A stretch of DNA of 64,000 bases from Rhizophagus clarus (lineage: Eukaryota > Glomeromycota > Glomeromycetes > Glomerales > Glomeraceae). A model generated the notes under the pieces. It was not told the origin of the DNA and did no database searches. It worked only from the letters and a program-made list of their open reading frames with translations. Of this stretch, positions 14,301 to 26,227 are shown one piece after another. The DNA is taken from contig BLAL01000017.1 in assembly GCA_015698045.1 (NCBI GenBank), forward strand, positions 124,001-188,000. Reading direction: 5' to 3'. Position numbers and translations under genes: made by a program. Each line of letters opens with the position of its first letter. Position 1 is the stretch's first letter.

Positions 14301-16728
14301 TAATGAATAAATTAATGAAAAACAAAAGTGGTAGTAAAGTGCAAACGACTTTTTTTTACTTACTACTCGATTCTTCGTGAATTATTATCTGCCTTTGCTG
14401 CTGATTCTTTTTTGGTGAATATCTTGGTTTATCCACGGCAACATAATCATCTAAATCCACGTCTTTATTTAAGATAGATTCCAAGTCAAATTCCATTAAG
14501 CCCTCTATTATATTCGAATTTTTAATTCATAAACCGCATTAATAGTAACCCATTCATTAAAAAAGAAAAATTACAAAACAAGATAGAATAAAAGGAAGAT
14601 AATATAAACCAGTAGCTTTATCAGTAGAAACTGATTTTGGTAAACTGTTCTCAGGGCTTATGATCTCTAAAATCACGAGAAATATAAGATTTATCATTAA
14701 TAGATAAAATACGTGGGTATATTCTTTAATTTTATATTTGCATTTCCATACCGCCATCTTTTGACTTTCTTCCTCCTGAAAAGACCTCGCCAAGGTCATC
14801 ATCATCGGTATCAAGATAAGACGATTCTCTTCTGTTTGGTTCATCTATAGAGTGCTCATTTAAAATGTAATAGAGGTACTGAAACAATTAAATTATTACG
14901 ATAACCACTTTACCTCTTGTTTTATCTTCCTTATTGTCTATGGAAATTGCAGGAACATAATCTTCATCTGCGGATTCTTCCACAGGGTCATCAAGAAATC
15001 TAAACGAATTTGCTTTTTGACATATACAACATAGATTAATTTATATTGCAAATTAATAGTCTTAATAATAAAAGCTTCTTACATTTATGTTTAAACTTTT
15101 TTTTTGAAATAGTAGAAAATTCATCATTTAAACTTAGTTCATCATTCGAAGAGTCACCTGAAATAAATTTATACATCAAATTAATATAGTTATAAAGGAA
15201 TAATAACCATCTGGTTAAACGGATTTAGTATAATTATAAAAGGACAATACTAACCATTCAAATTGTCGGATGAACGTTTCTTCGTATTCTCATCATCGGA
15301 AAAGTGAAAATTATTGAATCCTTCGTCATCCGCATCCGATAAAGAACCTGAAATCGACATTATATGATTTAATATTAATTAACAAATTTTAACTAAATCA
15401 TTGAAATTTTACCGGTAGATTTTCTACGAAAAGTGTTTCTTTCCTCATCAGACAAGTTAATGGATTCGAATTCATTTTTTCGGTCAGCTTTTGATAAAAA
15501 AGCAAAGAATATAATTTAACATTTATTAAAGAATTCGAATTATTAACAAATTGGAATTAAAACATAAAACTTTACCAATAGATTTTCTATGGGACGTGTT
15601 ATCTTCATCGAACAAGTTAATAGATTCGAATTCATTTTTTCGATCAGCTTTAGGTAAAAAACAAAGTGTATGATTTCACATTTATTAAAAAAATTAAAAT
15701 TATTAATAGATTGGAATTAACATAAAACTTTACCAATAGATTTTCTATGGGAAGTGCTTTCCTCATCAAAGTTAATAGAATCGAATTCATTTTTTCGATC
15801 AGCTTTAGCATCGAAGTTAATAGAATCGAATTCATTTTTTCGACCAGCTTTATAAGGCATAGATTAGATTCGATGAAAATTATATTTTAAACAAGCTAAA
15901 CATGAATACTATACCGGTTAATGGTTTTGGTGACGAGTACTCAACTCCATCATCATTGTCTAATATGTTTGTCAAAATTAATGAAAAGTAATAATTGTAG
16001 GAAATTTTCATTAAAAATATACTTGAATTACCAATCGTAGTACGATGTTTTTTCTTAGGCGATCCTTTTTCCCGCGAATTCAAATGAGATGATAAAAATT
16101 TACTCGTCAAATTTTCTATATTGTAATTATTAGAAATTTATTTTATATTGAATCGTAACAAATAAACTCTAAATGATAAAGCTCACTTTTTTCACGTTTA
16201 TGTAACCTTTCTTCTGCTTTCTTCATATTTTCTCGTATTTTAGCCAAATCGTAAGATGAGGATGTCTTTGACTGAGATCTAGCGGAACCATTGGATTGTT
16301 CGGGCGTTTTTGATTTGAATGCTTGAGATCTATCAGATCCATTAGATCCTCCTAAAAACAATCAAAATTAAAATGCTGGTGAAAATCGATTATTACTAAT
16401 TGACATAAATAGTTACCCTTATATTGTTTTTTCAAAGATTTTAAACGTGATTTCAATACTGGATCATCTTCATCCGAATCGACATATGAGTAGCTATCCG
16501 TATTGTCGTCCATTGAAGTATCTATGAACAAAAAATAAATCACATTATCAAAAAAAAAAAAAAAAAATTGCTAAGCAAGGAAATTATTTAGAAAGTGTAC
16601 ATGTTAATTAAATTACCCATTATGATTTTATCATCTTGTGGCTTGGAAATAGAAGCAATTTCAATATCGTTCGGTTCATGAGAGATTTCTTCACGTGATT
16701 CAACTTCAATTTTTTCATTAACGTCCAT
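11394..16728 (-). CDS. Ctf4/WDHD1/Mcl1-like replisome adaptor, 27 exons
   Basis: Twenty-seven exons join into one open frame of 1102 codons: 16728-16617, 16521-16417, 16351-16187, 16115-16032, 15959-15915, 15847-15734, 15647-15576, 15487-15413, 15347-15255, 15157-15083, 15012-14914, 14844-14752, 14666-14610, 14504-14364, 14295-14227, 14149-14015, 13938-13807, 13737-13567, 13487-13369, 13291-12986, 12894-12791, 12720-12585, 12512-12369, 12303-12200, 12107-11923, 11840-11772, 11698-11394. Residues about 444-790 match the second beta-propeller of Ctf4/WDHD1 in order: ITELQPPFQPGSSPMKN, WLGCIHAVNN, GPKGEWMSTLPEGEDI, a Trp-rich blade and YPRPAYDEINWQIPLLHLDNESG. A helical segment (ALGLAKLLNSVKFLDSALKIAEFYRV) and SAAPISSYF near residue 970 follow. 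In known family members this adaptor trimerises and tethers DNA polymerase alpha-primase to the CMG helicase. Residues 1-443 are acidic and low-complexity. No N-terminal WD40 propeller is found, nor an HMG box. The family call is strong; the absent N-terminus is unusual. Confidence 0.88.
15413..15847 (-). repeat. Tandemly duplicated exon-intron units in the Ctf4-like gene
   Basis: Exons 6, 7 and 8 (15847-15734, 15647-15576, 15487-15413) are copies of one about 160-bp exon-plus-intron unit encoding ADRKNEFESINL-(F/S)DE-(S/T)-x-x-RKS(I/T)G. Exon 6 has an additional internal duplication of about 42 bp (KNEFDSINFDAKADR). All copies share the same intron phase, so inserting or losing a unit keeps the frame. 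Confidence 0.85.
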
Positions 16729-17186
16729 GATTTTAGTAATCAGAGGTTGAGTTAAGCCTTACAAATGATTATTAGTTAATTATTTAAATGATAATTTTTT
16801 CTAAAAAAAAAAAATTTCCGAAATATCCTTTTTTATTCCCTCGAGATAAAATTTTATAATTATATGAATATATTTAATATAAAATAAATAATTATTACCT
16901 TAATTTTTTCTATATAAAAAAAAAAAAAAAAAAATTCTCGTAAAAGTTATAAAATATTTTTTTTCGAAGTTGTTTAAATAAATGATTTACAGTATCATTT
17001 AACGGATATTCTCCACGATTTACATTTCTACTTAAGGACAAATTAATCGATTTACGTCATAGATACGATAAAAATCCGCGACATACTTGATAGATACTTT
17101 TATTTGAAATTTTAAATTTATTTTATATTCAAAATTTTGTTACATAAGTTAAATAATTTAAAATGATTTAAATAAAATATTAATTT
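16729..17186. other. Intergenic, 5' of the Ctf4-like gene
   Basis: AT-rich. A possible splice acceptor just upstream of the chosen ATG (TAAG at about 16757-16760 on the minus strand) leaves a short open stretch before the ATG, so a 5' exon cannot be excluded. Nothing resembling WD40 repeats lies between here and the next gene. Confidence 0.45.
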
Positions 17187-18923
17187 TCAATCCTCAATGG
17201 ACCATCTTTTTTTTAGGCCTGAACCAGGTAAAATATTACTATCGTCAGTTGACGCTTTACTCTTTTGATCAACTACAATTTGAGTGGAAAAAAAATTATT
17301 TTTATTTCTTTTAATATAAAGCAAAAGATGAATTCAAATGACTCACTGTGATCTTGTAATCCTTGTCCAAAATTCTTATAAACAAAAACGGACCATATTA
17401 ATGATAACTAAATAATTAAATTAATATTATGAGATACTAGTATTGAATTATTAGAACCTTTCTAATTACTCACAAGAGTCATTATGATTCCAGTGATAAC
17501 TAATAATAGCGGATATGTTAATATAAATAACCAAACTTCTGAAAGAGAAGATATCAAAATAAATATTCATTACTTACGAAATATAATGAAAAAGTACCAA
17601 CTATTCTTAACATTTCCTATCGAATAACCTAGGAGTATACAAAAATCTATAATAATAACAACCCAAAATACGCATGCAGATATCATACCAACTTTAATTT
17701 CTTTTTTTACCTATTAATTAATATTGATTTAACAACATTTTTATAAAAAAAAAAACTTCTCAAAAGATAGTTAACATACCGAACGATATCCGATTACTTG
17801 ATTTACAATAATTAACGCTGACACTGCTATATGAAACAAATAAAATGATCTCGGAAGATATCTGATGGCTCTTAAAGATGTAGGATTGGCATTTAAATTT
17901 ACTTTAAATACTGTACATGCTTCTATAGCTAATCCCAATATAAAGAATAATCCGAGTTTAAGTAATAATACATAGATTAAATACGTTCTATATATGGCTG
18001 AAAAGCGAAAATAAATTTACGCGTTAATAAATGAATTCTATATAATATATAGGAAGATATATTATCTTTTGATCCAACGTGCCTTGTTTATGGATGTCTC
18101 CACCAATTTTTTTATATATATTCCAACCAAATTGGCGAAATAATTTCCAGCTTAGAAAAGCCATAATAAGGGCAAATAACATTAATGCCACTACTAATGG
18201 TACATCATATATAGGATATTTTGGATCAAAATTTATCGTCACTGGTTTTTGACACGACTTGCCGAAATCTCTGTACCATTTTCTAACTTCAAGCATTTGA
18301 ATCTATAAAAAAAAATAAAAATAAAAATAAAAATAAAAAATAAATGTTTTTAAATTCTGGGATGTAACTGATTTGACATTAGTGATTTAAAGCTTACAAT
18401 GCCAAAAGAAGCGCAAAAAAAATTAGCTGCAGAGATGGTAATAATTTGAATTGTATTTTGGTTATAAATCTAGAGGAAGATTTCGGGATAAAATTCTCTT
18501 AATAATAAATTAGATTTATAATGAAATAATGAGTACAACTTTCGCCGTTTCTTACCGCATTAAAGCATAACCACATTTGAAATATCTGAAATACAATAAA
18601 GATAACATTTTCTTCAATAATATTGTTTAGTCTCAGCAAAGAAGATTCTAGGCAGGTCGCAGAATTTTGAATTGCGTATGAGACAACATTGTTACTGGTA
18701 TCGTCATTTCGTTGAGACACACGAATTTCTAGCACTATTACTGTTATGGCTTGCAAAATTGATGTAAGAATAAATAATTGGGTTGTCCTTGATTCATTGA
18801 TGCGGTCCAGCTATGATACGATTGTTAATAAACACGTTTTTAAAGAGAATTCGAAAAAAAAAATTTCGTTTAAAAAAAATCACGTACCAACTTTATACTT
18901 CTGCGATTTATTCCAAGAATCAT
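17187..18923 (-). CDS. UPF0658-family multi-pass membrane protein (copy A)
   Basis: Nine exons join to 380 codons: 18923-18888, 18810-18556, 18469-18398, 18302-18083, 17997-17780, 17710-17578, 17535-17474, 17407-17347, 17272-17187. The protein has several hydrophobic segments of about 20 residues and the family signature FRQFGWNIYKKIGGD near residue 180. It ends LKKRWSIED, close to RWAIDD in copy B. The signature matches the UPF0658 family, annotated in fission yeast as a Golgi membrane protein; its molecular activity is not known to me. Intron 4 appears to start with GC (exon end CAAG, then GCACGT). This is the only choice I found that keeps frame and gives HKQAIYRTYL at the junction. Exons of 72, 133 and 61 nt match copy C, and 255 and 61 nt match copy B. 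Confidence 0.85.
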
Positions 18924-20622
18924 GATAAATATGTATATAATTTTCCTAATTCATAAATAGAAAAAAAAACTGTTGAAATTAAAAAATGAGAATTCATTTT
19001 TAACTAAAAAGGATTTTTTTCATGTGGCTATGATAAAAGTTTAAAATTATCGAAATTGTCGCATAGCCAACAAAAGATGTATATCGGCAACATTAGATTT
19101 TATTGATTTGTGTTACTTTTATTTCTAATGTTTCACATCATTTTGCACTGCCTTTAAATACGAAGTTCTTTCTGAGGCTTTTTTAGTAAAAGGCTGTGAT
19201 ATATATATATATATATGATACGGAATTTCTATTAAGATCGATCATGGCAGTGTATCACCAATAAGATCTACATGAAAATCGGTAGTATAAAATATAAATA
19301 TTCAATTATTAACCTTTTTCAAGTTTTCTATTTGTAATAAATTTATTTATTTAAAAAATTGTTATATTACTATTATTCTAATTTAGTAATAGTGTTGTAA
19401 CGTTATTGTTTCATTTTAAATCACGTCAACTCTCGTGAAAGAATTAGTCTTCTAATTCGGTTATCGGCGGATAAAATTGCAAAAGATCGATGTGACGATG
19501 TGTTCGGTTCCTTTGTTTTTTTTTAGGAATGGTTTAAGATTTTGAAGAATTCTTGTAGTTGAAATTTTGAATGAATTTTAATTCAAAGATATAATAATGA
19601 TTTTCTTAATTATGAACTCGCATCAAGTGGTGAAATCATAATAATTATAGTTGCATCATTTTACGCTTTTCGGATTATGAAATTAGCCGTACTTTGTAAG
19701 TCGATCATAATTCCATTTTGATAATGACGAGATTCTGACCACCCCCTTGAAAAACTTATATTCCATTGCTATATCATTTGTTTTTCTGTCCGACATATAA
19801 ATGAAGACCAGTAATTTAATATATTGTCACATGATTGAAATGCGATAAAATACTAATATAATTAATTTATAATCGACACCAATCTTATTTGTCACGTCAA
19901 TACATAATTTAATTGTAAAGTCAAATTCCATGTGATAATTAATGTAGTGAAATTTTTTGTACATGAACACCCTCAGCACGTGCAAATTGATGGTTCAATT
20001 AAGTACAAGATTCAAATACAAAAATTTCAAGTAAAGATCAACAACTGTTTGACCGTTATTTCATTATCAGTTATTTTTTTTTTCCCCAAAGCAAACTTTT
20101 GTGTGTAATGCATTCTTAACATAAGTCTATATGCTTATTTTATTAAACTTTGGTAACATGCATGATAAGCTTATACTAAATTAGAAGTTTATGACGCATA
20201 AATCATTTCGGAATTTCGGGGAAATTCAAAATCTAGTATAAATTTAATATGCAAATCATGATTTTATTATAGATTGACAATGGAAACGATAAATGAAAAG
20301 ATTTACTTTTTTATTTCTTTTCAATCTTTTACCTTCTTTTCTTTTTATTCTCTCCCTTTACTCTTTCTCTGTGACTTATTCTTTTCTTACTCCACATAAG
20401 TGGGTAAATGACAAAAAAATATTAAACTCTCTTTTCTTTATGTTTTTACTGGAAAGAGAACAAGAACAAGAAAGAGAATAAGAGAATTTAAAAAAAAAAA
20501 AAAAAAATCAAAAAAAAAATTAATTTAATTAATAATAATTTGTTATAATTTAAAGGATTATTAATATTCCTTGTATAATTATTATTTATTCTTAAATATT
20601 TAGCTAAGAATTTTTTTTTAAT
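18924..20622. promoter_or_regulatory. 1.7-kb divergent intergenic region between UPF0658 copies A and B
   Basis: Copies A (minus) and B (plus) are head to head, so this stretch must hold both promoters. It is AT-rich with a (TA)n run at 19198-19216. No specific regulatory motif can be assigned from sequence alone. The 62- and 66-codon frames inside are homopolymer-driven. Confidence 0.4.
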
Positions 20623-22340
20623 ATGAAGATAACTGAGGAGAATAAGGTTCGACTTATAGATTATATTAGTGTGGAAAGAATAAAGCAAAGCCTTATAAGG
20701 CGGGTATGTACATTAAAAGAGTTTAATGAATCTAAATAATAGATAAAATATGTTAACACCTACGAATACTTTTGTTTTTTTTTTAGCATGAAAGATTTAC
20801 TGAATCAAAATGGACACGATATTTCATTATTACTTCCGTTATTCAAGCAGTTTTTGCCATAGTTTTTATATCTAGAATGCTAGTTAGAAATAGTAAAGCA
20901 GCAAACCAGTTTAAAAATAAATCACAGTTTATAACAGATGAGTGTAGTAATATTAGTTGGGACAGAATACAAAATATAATTGGTGAAAATATAGTTTTCC
21001 TCATTTTTAATATATTTCAATTTTGGTTTTGCCAGAATGCAGTAAGTTCTATATATAATCATTTTGTTAAAGCTATTAATATTTTAATACTATTAATTTT
21101 CATTAATATTATATCACCATACATTTTATTTCTAGATTTATAATCAAAATACTATACAAATTATAAACATCGCTATTATCAATTATCTGTGCGCACTTTT
21201 TGCTATAGTGCAAATTGTTGAAATTGATATATGGACGAAAAAGGCAAATGTATGTCTACCTGGTTTCAATTATCGTCCGATTATTGCTGCTTATGAGATA
21301 CCATTAATAGTAATATTAGTAATATGCGCGACTTTACAAGTGTTCTTTACTTGGAAGTTATATCAACAATTTGGTTGGAATATTTATAAAAAAATTGGCG
21401 CCGATCTTAGGATGCAAAGTAAAGTTTACTTGTTTTTACACGTTTTATTCGATTTTTTACATTACTATTAATTAAAACTAATATGATAATTTTTTTTTTT
21501 TTTCCAAATAATAATAGAGATTTACCGAACAATGTTAATTTTCGTTATGTTATTAAAAATTGATTTGTTCTTTATGAATTATTTGGCGATTGAAAGTTGT
21601 ATCGTAACGTCACCAGGTCGTTCAAATCTAAATATTAAGCCGGGATTATATTACTTTCACATTTGTATAACGATAATAATCGTTTTCTTACAATTACTCG
21701 TTTGGCACTCGGTAAGTAAATTTTATAATTTAAGAAATTTTATTAGTACATAAAAGTTATATTAAATATATTTTGATTTTTTAGTTACGTACAGAGTCTT
21801 CATTTGGAATGAAAGTTTTCATTGGGGCTTGGATAGTATGTATTGCAGATTTTATAATATTACTCGTAGAATCAATAAAACCCTCTAGTGAAGAAAGTTG
21901 GTACTTTTTCACTTGTTTTAGTAAGTAAAATTATAATTAAAATCTTTTTATTATTGTTGTTATTCTTTAATTAATTATATTTATATTCTCTTTGTCCACA
22001 TATTAGTTGTTGTTGGGATTGTAATGGGTTTGGTAAGTAATTCACGTGACAGTTGTTTTTTATTCATTGCATAAAACTAATAAATTACTTTATAGATAAC
22101 GCTCTTATGGTCAATATTTTTATTGAGAAACTTTGGCAAAGGTCTAAAACCACACCGTATGTAATCATTGTTTAATAAAACCCAGCCAAAGAATCAAAAT
22201 ACATTATTAACATTAAATTTTGATTGTTATCTATAGTCTCTAGACAAAACCATTTGGAAAATTTACCTATGCAACAACCGGCGGATCCATCGACGTCTCA
22301 ACATATAGGACCTCCAGCACGTTGGGCTATCGATGATTAA
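20623..22340 (+). CDS. UPF0658-family multi-pass membrane protein (copy B)
   Basis: Eight exons join to 379 codons: 20623-20703, 20787-21041, 21136-21418, 21518-21711, 21785-21920, 22007-22032, 22096-22156, 22237-22340. The signature YQQFGWNIYKKIGADLRMQ lies near residue 200, inside a multi-pass hydrophobic protein; the C-terminus is RWAIDD. Exon 3 (283 nt) corresponds to two exons in copies A (72+220) and C (72+214), so this copy has lost one intron cleanly. The 26-nt exon is shared with copy C. The start ATG gives a 27-codon first exon followed by a canonical GTATGT donor. A Golgi location is inferred from the family only. Confidence 0.87.
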
Positions 22341-23231
22341 GTTGGGGAATGAATATTCCATCTAAAAAAAAAAATGAACATTTCCTTTATTAAGCATAAA
22401 CTTTTTGTTCTCGTTGTTTTTCATCATTAATACCATAAAATAATGCTAGCAAATTATCGGAAAAATTAGGTGAAAAGCAAAATCGACTTTCTTTTTATAA
22501 TTTGATGAAAAAAAAAAATGTGTATTATTTATAATTATATACAAATTCAATAACAAAAGGAATGAAGAAGTCAGAGAAAGATCGAGATGCAAAAAGATAT
22601 GAAGAAAGGTTTCCTATTAATTTTTATATATAACAATTTTTTTTTTATTTTTTTATTTTTTTTGATATTTGTAATTCTATCAAACTTAAATTTTCTCATT
22701 TATTCTTATTTGAAACCTTCAAAAAGCATACTTTTTCTTCTGTATTTCTTCTTTCATATGTACCTTTATATTCTTGTATTATTATTCTAAAACAAAAAAA
22801 AATTAATGTACACAATACACTTTTAGATTTATTCAATTAAATCCAAAATAAAATATTGTATAGCATATAACGATGCGTCCTTCGGGTATCGTTATCATAT
22901 TTGTCACGTGATCAAAAATGATCTAGATCAATTGATCAGTCCATCAATATGATATGTTGTTTATAAGGCAAATGAGCTTATAGGTGATAGCATTTTATAG
23001 TTAGTAGGACATATGGTTAATACTTCACAATTACCATTTCAATACATGACGTTATTGTACAATTAGTTTTGCTATAAATACTATAAATACACAACAAAAT
23101 ACTCCTTTTACTCACCTGTTACCTTTTACTTTTTTCAAATACGCGCTTTTTTTCACTAAAAAAAAAGTTACTTTTGAATAATTATCTCGTCTTCTAGTTG
23201 ACTTATTCTATAAGTAGTTATTTCTGTAAAA
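22341..23231. other. Intergenic
   Basis: AT-rich, no gene supported. The 67-codon frame at 22587-22790 is a run of Phe/Leu codons from T-rich sequence and is not counted as a gene. Confidence 0.5.
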
Positions 23232-23783
23232 ATGCCACCAAAAAAAGATACGACAAAAGATACAAGAGCCAGTAAGAGTAAGGAGAGTAAGGATAAGGAG
23301 ATCAGCGAAACTAATGAATCCAATGAAACAAGTGAAACGACTGAAACGAGTATGTAAAATATTATTTGATATAAAACAATTTTTTTTTTTCATTTGCTCA
23401 GTTCGTATTTGATACGCGTATAAAGTTATCATTGATTTTATGATAAAGATGTTTTTAAAATCTTTTAAGTTAATAATATACGGATATATGTAAAGCGTGT
23501 TAGCTAACAAACTTTTTATAATTTATAGCAAAAAGAGCGCCAACTGCTTACAATGTTTTTATGAAAACCGAACTTCCTAAGGTTAAGGCTGAAAATCCTG
23601 GTATGAATCACAAGGAAGCGTTCAAATTGGCTGCCGGAAATTGGAAAGACAGCCCGAACAATCCAAAGGTAAATAATTGTTAAATTATCTTATCTAAAAG
23701 AGATCATTTATTATAATATTTAAATACAGTGTGATTAATCTTTTTATTCTCTTTCTTTTTCTATAAAGAATAAAACCGGATAA
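23232..23783 (+). CDS. Small HMG/YABBY-like nuclear protein
   Basis: Three exons (23232-23349, 23529-23668, 23769-23783) join to 90 codons. Residues 1-39 are Lys/Ser/Glu/Thr-rich (MPPKKDTTKDTRASKSKE...). Residues 40-86 read TKRAPTAYNVFMKTELPKVK then a helix AENPGMNHKEAFKLAAGNWK and DSPNNPK, the pattern of the HMG-like part of YABBY domains found in small fungal proteins (P-x-AYN-x-FMK ... HKEAFK-x-AA-x-NWK). Such domains bind DNA non-specifically or with bending preference, so a chromatin or transcription role is likely but inferred. The last exon encodes only NKTG. Donor and acceptor sites are canonical. Confidence 0.85.
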
Positions 23784-24354
23784 AGATATCTCTGTATTGT
23801 TACTAAATTTGATTCATTGGATATGTAAGCATTGCTTATTGATCTAAATTTTCACGTAATTTTTACTATGAAAAGACGCGATACTTATTACTATACGTTT
23901 TATATTCATTTTCTATTTTAAAGAATTCATTTGCTAATTGTAGTAAGAGCATGGCATATTATTTTATTGATAGCTTTTATTTACATATGCATATAGTACA
24001 TTTTATTTGTAAATGAAATGAAATAAAATTTTCATAAATTGTTGTTTCAACATAATAAAATTAACATTAATAGTTAATTTGTGATCTAAAACCATACAAT
24101 GTTTTTTTTGAGCATGAACTTGAATCAAAATAACATAGATACATACGCAACTTTCAAATCTAATTATTAAAAATGAAATAATATAAATAAAGGTACTTAG
24201 AATGTTATAACTATAAAATTTCCCCGATTTATTTCCTGTTTCTTGGACGAAATACGAGTGCTAACATGTGATCAATTATAAAAGGTTTGATCTTCAAATT
24301 CGCGTCAAAAAAAAAAAATTAATAACGTTCGATATTCAACATATTCAGCTCACT

Positions 24355-25998
24355 ATGAGTGGATTAGTGGAATATGAATTATCAGATAATGAATCTGATA
24401 ATGAATATAATGAATCAAATTTATTATTAGTTGATTATAAAACCGAAGAGGAAGAGGAAAGGATTGAAAATGAGGGATGGAAAGAAAATTGTTCAGAAGA
24501 AAAGGTACTGAAACGTAAAAAATTTGACGAATTAACCGATGAGATTGTAGTAATAAGGTTAATTTAACTTTTACTAATAATTATATAACATGTACCTATT
24601 TATTTGAACTTTAAAGTTTTCAAACTCGTATTTTTAATTCTTAGCAAAAAAAGAGGGTCAATGTTAAAAGGAGAAACTCCACGAAAAGATTTACCGCCAC
24701 TTCCTTCAGATTTTTTACAATTGTATCCAGGCAAGTAAGTGTATTATTATTTATAATATTACTGGTTGAATTTCTTTCTATTTTCCTAAAGATAATATAT
24801 ACATATAATTTTTCTTTTAGATAAGAAAAGAAAAGATTATATTAAACACATTGATGATCCATCAAAACATCAAGGTCGAATGAGATCTAAACCGCATGTT
24901 GAAGGTGATTGGGCTACTTATATTTATGTTGAAGGTGTGTATGATTAATGAATGTTTGTAAAGTATTTATAATTTATAAATTTCTTTTTATTAACTCTGA
25001 ATTTAGTTACGCTTACAGAGGAAGCGGATCATATTATAAATAAAATCGAAGAATTAGCAAAAGAAGTTGGGATTGAAATTATTTCATGTGTTGAAAATCA
25101 TCAAGACAATAATAATTCGTTAAACGAACTTGATCCTAACGGTTATTATGAAGAAAATAAATTACATATTAGTTTATCGAGACCTTTATTTTTAAAACAT
25201 CATCAAATTGAAAATTTTTGGAATAAACTAAGAAAAGGGTTTTTGAATTGGAAAAGGTATTTATAATATTTTTGTTGTTTTTTTACAAGGTTATAAGGCT
25301 AACTTGTCCAAATTTGTTTTTTCAAAATAGGTTTTCTTTATCATTTGCTGATATTGCTAGTTTTTCTAATGATGATAAGACTAGATCTTTTATGGCGCTA
25401 GAAGTTGGTAAAGGATCAAATGAGGTATTATATTATTGAGATTTCTTTAATCCGCCAAATTTGGTTTGAAATTTCTTACTATACACATAGAACACTATTA
25501 GTGTTAAGGAGCATAGGAATGGAATTTGACACTACGTGTCATACTTTTCCTTTATTCTTTTTTACCTAGTATCTGAGACAAAGAAAATATTATTACGTCG
25601 TGCCATGTTTATGTTCCACATGAAATAATTGTCCTTATTTTTTAGAATTTTTTAATAAAAAAAATATTTTTTTTTATTTAGTTGAACTCGATGGTTGATT
25701 ATGTTAATAAAGTGGCTAAAGATTTTAGACAAAAACCATTTTATGAGGTGAATATATAAATCTTTTAATCATTTATTAATAATAGCTCAGTTGTTTGATC
25801 TCTTGCTTTTCTTTTTAATAGAATCCACGATTTCATGCAAGCATTCTATGGGCACTTGGAGAAACAAGTATAGATCGTTCTTTATGTGATGTAATTAAAG
25901 AAACTGAGTATTTTGAATCAATAACACAACACGTTTTTAATATTGAAAAAATGGTTTGTAAAATTGGAAATAAAACATTCACTATAGATCTAAAATAA
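24355..25998 (+). CDS. usb1: U6 snRNA phosphodiesterase Usb1
   Basis: Seven exons (24355-24557, 24645-24730, 24821-24934, 25007-25256, 25331-25424, 25682-25747, 25822-25998) join to 329 codons. Two H-x-S motifs of the 2H phosphoesterase fold are present: HISLSRP (His about 188) and HASILW (His about 276). The family landmarks LPPLPSDFLQLYP and EGDWATYIYVEV are also seen. Usb1 trims the oligo-U tail of U6 snRNA in the nucleus and leaves a protected 3' end. The acidic N-terminus (residues 1-60) is typical. The frame is open upstream to 24268, but MSGLVEYELSD is the usual type of start. Intron 2 is GC-AG: exon end CCAG then GCAAGT, the consensus for that class; the nearby GT would give an immediate stop. 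The gene converges on tRNA-Ala. Confidence 0.92.
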
Positions 25999-26119
25999 AG
26001 TATGCACATATAAATTATATAATAAAATGTCAATTCATTCAATTAACTATAATATTATATCTAAATGTTAAATTTTGTTCATTAATTACGTATTAAAAAA
26101 TAAATAAGAAGTTAAATAG

Positions 26120-26142
26120 AAAAAAAAAAAAAAAAAAAAAAA
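26120..26142 (-). terminator. Pol III T-run after tRNA-Ala
   Basis: On the minus strand a run of about 23 T begins 14 bases past the tRNA 3' end, ample for RNA polymerase III termination. Confidence 0.75.
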
Positions 26143-26155
26143 TTTGATCTACGAA

Positions 26156-26227
26156 TGGAGAAGCTGGGGATCGAACCCAGGACCTCTCGCATGCAAAGCG
26201 AGCGCTCTACCACTGAGCTACATCCCC
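26156..26227 (-). tRNA. tRNA-Ala (anticodon UGC)
   Basis: A 72-nt cloverleaf without intron. Acceptor GGGGATG pairs with CTTCTCC and carries the G3:U70 pair that identifies alanine tRNAs; one U:U mismatch sits at pair 6. The D arm is GCTC/GAGC; the anticodon stem CTCGC/GCGAG holds loop TTTGCAT (anticodon TGC). The T arm is CTGGG/CCCAG with loop TTCGATC. The discriminator base is A and CCA is not encoded. A-box and B-box (GGTTCGATCC) are present. Confidence 0.97.

Noticed and set aside
20293..20481. 62-codon hydrophobic frame upstream of UPF0658 copy B
   Set aside because: T/C-rich run giving Phe/Leu/Ser codons; no acceptor or donor links it to the gene, whose own ATG at 20623 fits well.
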